Shown here: positions 61,404 through 64,000 of the stretch, one piece after another
How positions within the stretch are numbered: position 1 is the stretch's first letter
Layout: the number at the start of each line of letters is the position of its first letter
The notes under the pieces: generated by a model
What the model was told of the DNA's origin: nothing
Database searches by the model: none
Seen by the model: the letters and a program-made list of their open reading frames with translations, nothing else
Assembly (NCBI GenBank): GCA_963691755.1
Contig: OY829366.1
Coordinates: 1,426,001-1,490,000, forward strand
Length of the DNA stretch: 64,000 nt
Source of the DNA: Dinoroseobacter sp013215265
Lineage (GTDB): Bacteria > Pseudomonadota > Alphaproteobacteria > Rhodobacterales > Rhodobacteraceae
Direction of reading: 5' to 3'
Program-made: the position numbers and the translations under genes

Positions 61404-61420
61404 TGTCACGGCCATGTCAC
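61404..61420 (+). promoter_or_regulatory. PhoB box-like direct repeat
   Basis: TGTCAC at 61404-61409 is repeated at 61415-61420, an 11-bp period as in Pho boxes (consensus CTGTCAT twice). It lies 90 bp upstream of a secreted 5'-nucleotidase gene, whose product would release phosphate. A sigma70-like TTGACA (61452-61457) and TAAGCT (61474-61479) follow with a 16-bp spacer. Confidence 0.6.
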
Positions 61421-61509
61421 AAACCTAAGGTCTTCAGAAAGTAAATCCGCTTTGACACACGCGAGTGCATCATTAAGCTAAGCACATCCAACCTATGGGA
61501 GAAAAATAC

Positions 61510-63126
61510 ATGCTGTCACGTTTGCTGGCGTCTTCGACCGCGCTTGCCGTAGCCACCGGGTTTACCGCGGGCATGGCTCAGGCCGACTACACCCTTCACG
61601 TTATTCATATCAATGACTTGCACAGCCGGATCGAACCAATCAATCGTTTCGACTCTACTTGCGGCGCTGAAGATGATGCCGAAGGCAAGTGCTTCGGTGG
61701 GGTTGCGCGCGTTGCGACAAAGATCAACGAACTGCGCGATAGCCTGACCGCTGCGGGCGAGAATGTGATCGTTGTCGATGCGGGTGACCAGTTTCAGGGC
61801 TCGCTGATGTACACTACCTACAAAGGTGCCGTTGAAGCTGAGTTCATGAATGCGATCGGTTTTGACGTCATGGCAGTGGGTAACCACGAATTTGATGACG
61901 GTCCCAGCAAGTTGGCCGAGTTCATCGACGCGGTCGATTTCCCAGTTATTTCGGGTAACTTGGACGTAAGCCAAGATGATTTGCTTGCAGGCAAGGTTGG
62001 CAATCACGTCGTGCTTGATGTTGGCGGTGAAAAGATCGGTATCATTTCGGCATTGGCTGTTGACACCGTGGACACCTCATCACCGGGTCCTGATGTTATC
62101 TTCCAAGACGAGGTTGATGCGATCGCAGCCGATGTTGCCGCGCTGACCGATGATGGCGTAAGCAAGATTATCGCACTTACACACGTGGGCTTGCCCAAAG
62201 ATCTCGAGATTGCTTCAGCTGTGTCTGGCTTAGACGCTGTCGTTGGTGGTCACTCACATACGTATCTGTCCGCTTCTGATCCCAAGCGCGCCGGAGCTTA
62301 CCCCACCTATGCAAGCCAGGAAGACGGGACGTTGGTGCCTGTTGTGCAGGCATATGCCTACTCGAAATACGTCGGCCACCTGATCCTGAACTTCGACGAT
62401 GAAGGCAACGTCACCTATGCAGAAGGTGATACCATTGTGCTGGATGCAAGCGTTGAGGCAGATGCCGCGATCGCTGCGCGTGTCGCTGAACTTGCCGGTC
62501 CGATCGAAGAAATGAAGAATGAGGTCATCGGCTCAACCACTGGCTTTATTGAAGGGGACCGTTCGGTGTGCCGCGCAATGGAATGTCCGATGGGCAACCT
62601 TGTGGCTGATGCCATGCTCGACCGTGTGGCCGACCAAGGTGTCACACTCGCGATTCAAAACGGTGGCGGCCTGCGCGCTTCGATCGATGAAGGTGAAGTA
62701 ACCATGGGCGAAGTGCTGACAGTGCTGCCGTTCCAGAACACTTTGGCGACCTTTGAAGGCAATGGTCAGATGGTGATCGACGCGTTGGAAAATGGCGTAA
62801 GCCGTCTTGAGGATGGCGCAGGTCGTTTCCCACAAGTTGCGGGTATGAAATACACCTTCGATGTGAATGCCGAGCCCGGCGCGCGGGTGTCCGACGTCAT
62901 GGTTGCAGACGGCATGGGGGGCTTTAAGCCAATCGATCCGGCAGCGACGTATCTCGTTGTGACGAACAACTATGTTCGCAACGGAGGCGACGGATACCGG
63001 ATGTTCACCTCGGCGGCAAACGCCTACGACTTCGGTCCTGGCCTTGAGCAGGTTGTGGCAGATTACATCGCTGCCGCCGGTGGCTACGAGCCGTTCACCG
63101 ACGGGCGCATCACCCGCGTTGAATAA
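61510..63126 (+). CDS. Secreted 5'-nucleotidase / metallophosphatase (UshA-like)
   Basis: A 538-residue exported protein. The signal peptide (M-L-S-R-L-L-A-S-S-T-A-L-A-V-A ... A-Q-A, cleavage before D-Y) is followed by a calcineurin-type metal domain: I-N-D-L-H-S-R, D-A-G-D-Q-F-Q-G-S, G-N-H-E-F-D and G-G-H-S-H-T. The C-terminal domain carries Q-N-G-G-G-L-R-A-S and Y-V-R-N-G-G-D-G-Y (substrate pocket) and two Cys near ~357-362. It frees phosphate from nucleotides in the periplasm. ATG 61510 has GGGAGA upstream; the ATG 15 nt earlier includes that ribosome site. Pho-box-like repeats upstream suggest control by phosphate. Confidence 0.9.
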   Translation: MLSRLLASSTALAVATGFTAGMAQADYTLHVIHINDLHSRIEPINRFDSTCGAEDDAEGKCFGGVARVATKINELRDSLTAAGENVIVVDAGDQFQGSLMYTTYKGAVEAEFMNAIGFDVMAVGNHEFDDGPSKLAEFIDAVDFPVISGNLDVSQDDLLAGKVGNHVVLDVGGEKIGIISALAVDTVDTSSPGPDVIFQDEVDAIAADVAALTDDGVSKIIALTHVGLPKDLEIASAVSGLDAVVGGHSHTYLSASDPKRAGAYPTYASQEDGTLVPVVQAYAYSKYVGHLILNFDDEGNVTYAEGDTIVLDASVEADAAIAARVAELAGPIEEMKNEVIGSTTGFIEGDRSVCRAMECPMGNLVADAMLDRVADQGVTLAIQNGGGLRASIDEGEVTMGEVLTVLPFQNTLATFEGNGQMVIDALENGVSRLEDGAGRFPQVAGMKYTFDVNAEPGARVSDVMVADGMGGFKPIDPAATYLVVTNNYVRNGGDGYRMFTSAANAYDFGPGLEQVVADYIAAAGGYEPFTDGRITRVE

Positions 63127-63148
63127 GCCACGATTTTCTTGAAGTATT

Positions 63149-63183
63149 GGGGCGTGCCAGAAATTGGCACGCCCCTTTCTTTT
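63149..63183 (+). terminator. Rho-independent terminator of the 5'-nucleotidase gene
   Basis: GGGGCGTGCC (63149-63158) pairs perfectly with GGCACGCCCC (63166-63175) over a 7-nt loop, followed by TTTCTTTT. It lies 22 bp past the stop, separating the 5'-nucleotidase gene from the next gene on the same strand. Confidence 0.9.
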
Positions 63184-63198
63184 GCCGAGGTCCGTTAG

Positions 63199-64000
63199 AT
63201 GAAAGCTGTTTGGTATGAACGATTTGGTGAGGCTGAAGAGGTCCTCACTGTTGGTGAGATGGCCACTCCAACCCCAGCATCTGGGGAGGTTCTTGTGCGT
63301 TTGGCGGCAACGGGTGTTAATCCGTCTGACGTGAAATTGCGCGCGGGTGCCAGACCTGGGGCAGAGATGGCATTTCCTCGTATCATTCCGCATTCTGACG
63401 GTGCTGGTGTAATCGAGGCTGTGGGTGAAGGGGTCGATCCATCGCGTGTCGGTGCGCGGGTCTGGATTTGGAACGCTGGTTGGCAACGTGCCTTCGGAAC
63501 GGCGGCTGACTATGTAGCTTTGCCTTCAGAGCAGGCAGTGACGATGCCCGATTGCGTTGCTTTCGCAGATGCAGCCTGTTTTGGCATTCCAGCTGTTACC
63601 GGGTGGTATTCGGTCTTCGCTGACGGGCCTGTTGAAGGCAAAACCATCCTTGTCACAGGTGGCGCAGGGGCCGTGGGCCGGTATGCGTGTCAAATGGCTG
63701 CGCTGGGCGGAGCACGGGTCATCACCACGGTTTCCAGCGCTGAGAAGGCTGCCCATTCTACATGCCATGAGTGGATTAATTATCGAGATACGGATGTCTC
63801 AGAAGCGATACTGGATTTGACTGGGGGTGACGGTGTTGACCGTATTGTAGAGGTTGATTTTGCGGCGGGACAGGACACAGCACTGCGTGCATTGAAACCA
63901 GGCGGTGTCATCGCCAGCTATGCCTCTGCCAGCGAAATGGCGCCAACGCTTCAGTTCTATCCGCTGATGTTCCGTAACATCACCTTACGAATGTTGATCG
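63199..64000 (+). CDS. NADPH:quinone oxidoreductase-like MDR protein (partial)
   Basis: 267 codons of a medium-chain reductase running off the right edge. It has the MDR N-terminal catalytic-domain pattern (A-A-T-G-V-N-P-S-D-V-K-L-R), P-H-S-D-G-A-G-V-I-E-A-V-G, and the nucleotide site V-T-G-G-A-G-A-V-G-R near residue 155. The Cys/His zinc ligands of alcohol dehydrogenases are absent, so it is the zinc-free quinone-reductase type (Qor/zeta-crystallin). GAGG lies 8 nt before ATG 63199. Substrate unknown. Confidence 0.85.
   Translation, partial: MKAVWYERFGEAEEVLTVGEMATPTPASGEVLVRLAATGVNPSDVKLRAGARPGAEMAFPRIIPHSDGAGVIEAVGEGVDPSRVGARVWIWNAGWQRAFGTAADYVALPSEQAVTMPDCVAFADAACFGIPAVTGWYSVFADGPVEGKTILVTGGAGAVGRYACQMAALGGARVITTVSSAEKAAHSTCHEWINYRDTDVSEAILDLTGGDGVDRIVEVDFAAGQDTALRALKPGGVIASYASASEMAPTLQFYPLMFRNITLRMLI

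Noticed and set aside
1..64000. CRISPR arrays, insertion sequences, prophage or toxin-antitoxin modules
   Set aside because: Read for short regular repeats, transposase motifs, integrases and paired small overlapping genes; none was convincing.

Overview
The window looks like a chromosomal segment of a marine alphaproteobacterium of the Roseobacter group (Rhodobacterales). The basis is gene content and protein style: the metF/metR divergent pair, a cdd-deoA-deoB-add-upp salvage operon, a MerR-controlled beta-oxidation operon, a carnitine dehydrogenase-thioesterase fusion, PrpE, a malic enzyme-phosphotransacetylase fusion, a SPOR protein and tandem hotdog thioesterases next to a MATE pump. Genes are tightly packed on both strands, with many ATGA or TGATG stop-start overlaps. 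I see no phage genes, transposases, CRISPR array or rRNA. The only RNA gene I can support is tRNA-Leu(UAA). The genus cannot be fixed from sequence reading alone.

Layout. 0-9.8 kb: partial PLP aminotransferase, enoyl-CoA hydratase, valS, a Zur-box-preceded COG0523 metallochaperone with DUF1826, two overlapping SDR genes, metF and metR with two MetR-type palindromes. 9.8-13 kb: a decayed stretch with a NUDIX pseudogene, then suhB, a rhomboid protease, a TPR protein and tRNA-Leu. 13-22.4 kb (minus strand): sensor kinase, metG, MFS transporter, carnitine dehydrogenase/thioesterase fusion, SDR, lipocalin, a small secreted protein, EamA transporter and an alpha/beta hydrolase. 22.4-34.8 kb: membrane protein, proline-racemase-family enzyme with a Ser/Cys pair, glyA, nadK, TauD-type dioxygenase, a hybrid-kinase/sigma54-regulator phosphorelay, prpE and maeB. 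34.9-45.8 kb: bicupin protein, nucleoside salvage operon, SPOR protein, a degenerate M48-like membrane protein, EamA transporter, a coat-U-like secreted protein and an acyltransferase-like protein without its catalytic His. 45.9-54.2 kb: beta-oxidation operon (MerR, acyl-CoA dehydrogenase, small ORF, GST, thiolase, truncated cupin, FadJ-type protein) and a second MerR gene separated from the first by an endonuclease/exonuclease/phosphatase-family gene. 54.2-64 kb: two thioesterases, MATE pump, a 941-aa glycosyltransferase-TPR-methyltransferase fusion, arsC-like gene, pyrD, DUF952, a secreted 5'-nucleotidase behind a Pho-box-like repeat, and a partial quinone oxidoreductase.

The least ordinary items are the three-part glycosyltransferase/TPR/methyltransferase protein; two genes that lost their catalytic cores by internal deletion (a NUDIX hydrolase, now a pseudogene, and an in-frame coreless cupin kept inside the beta-oxidation operon); two proteins that keep an enzyme fold but lack the catalytic residues (M48-like, PlsC-like); and a set of readable regulatory sites (Zur, MetR x2, Pho, a MerR-operon palindrome, a maeB palindrome, and mutually exclusive hairpins ahead of the MFS-metG genes). 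I found no clearly new multi-gene system.
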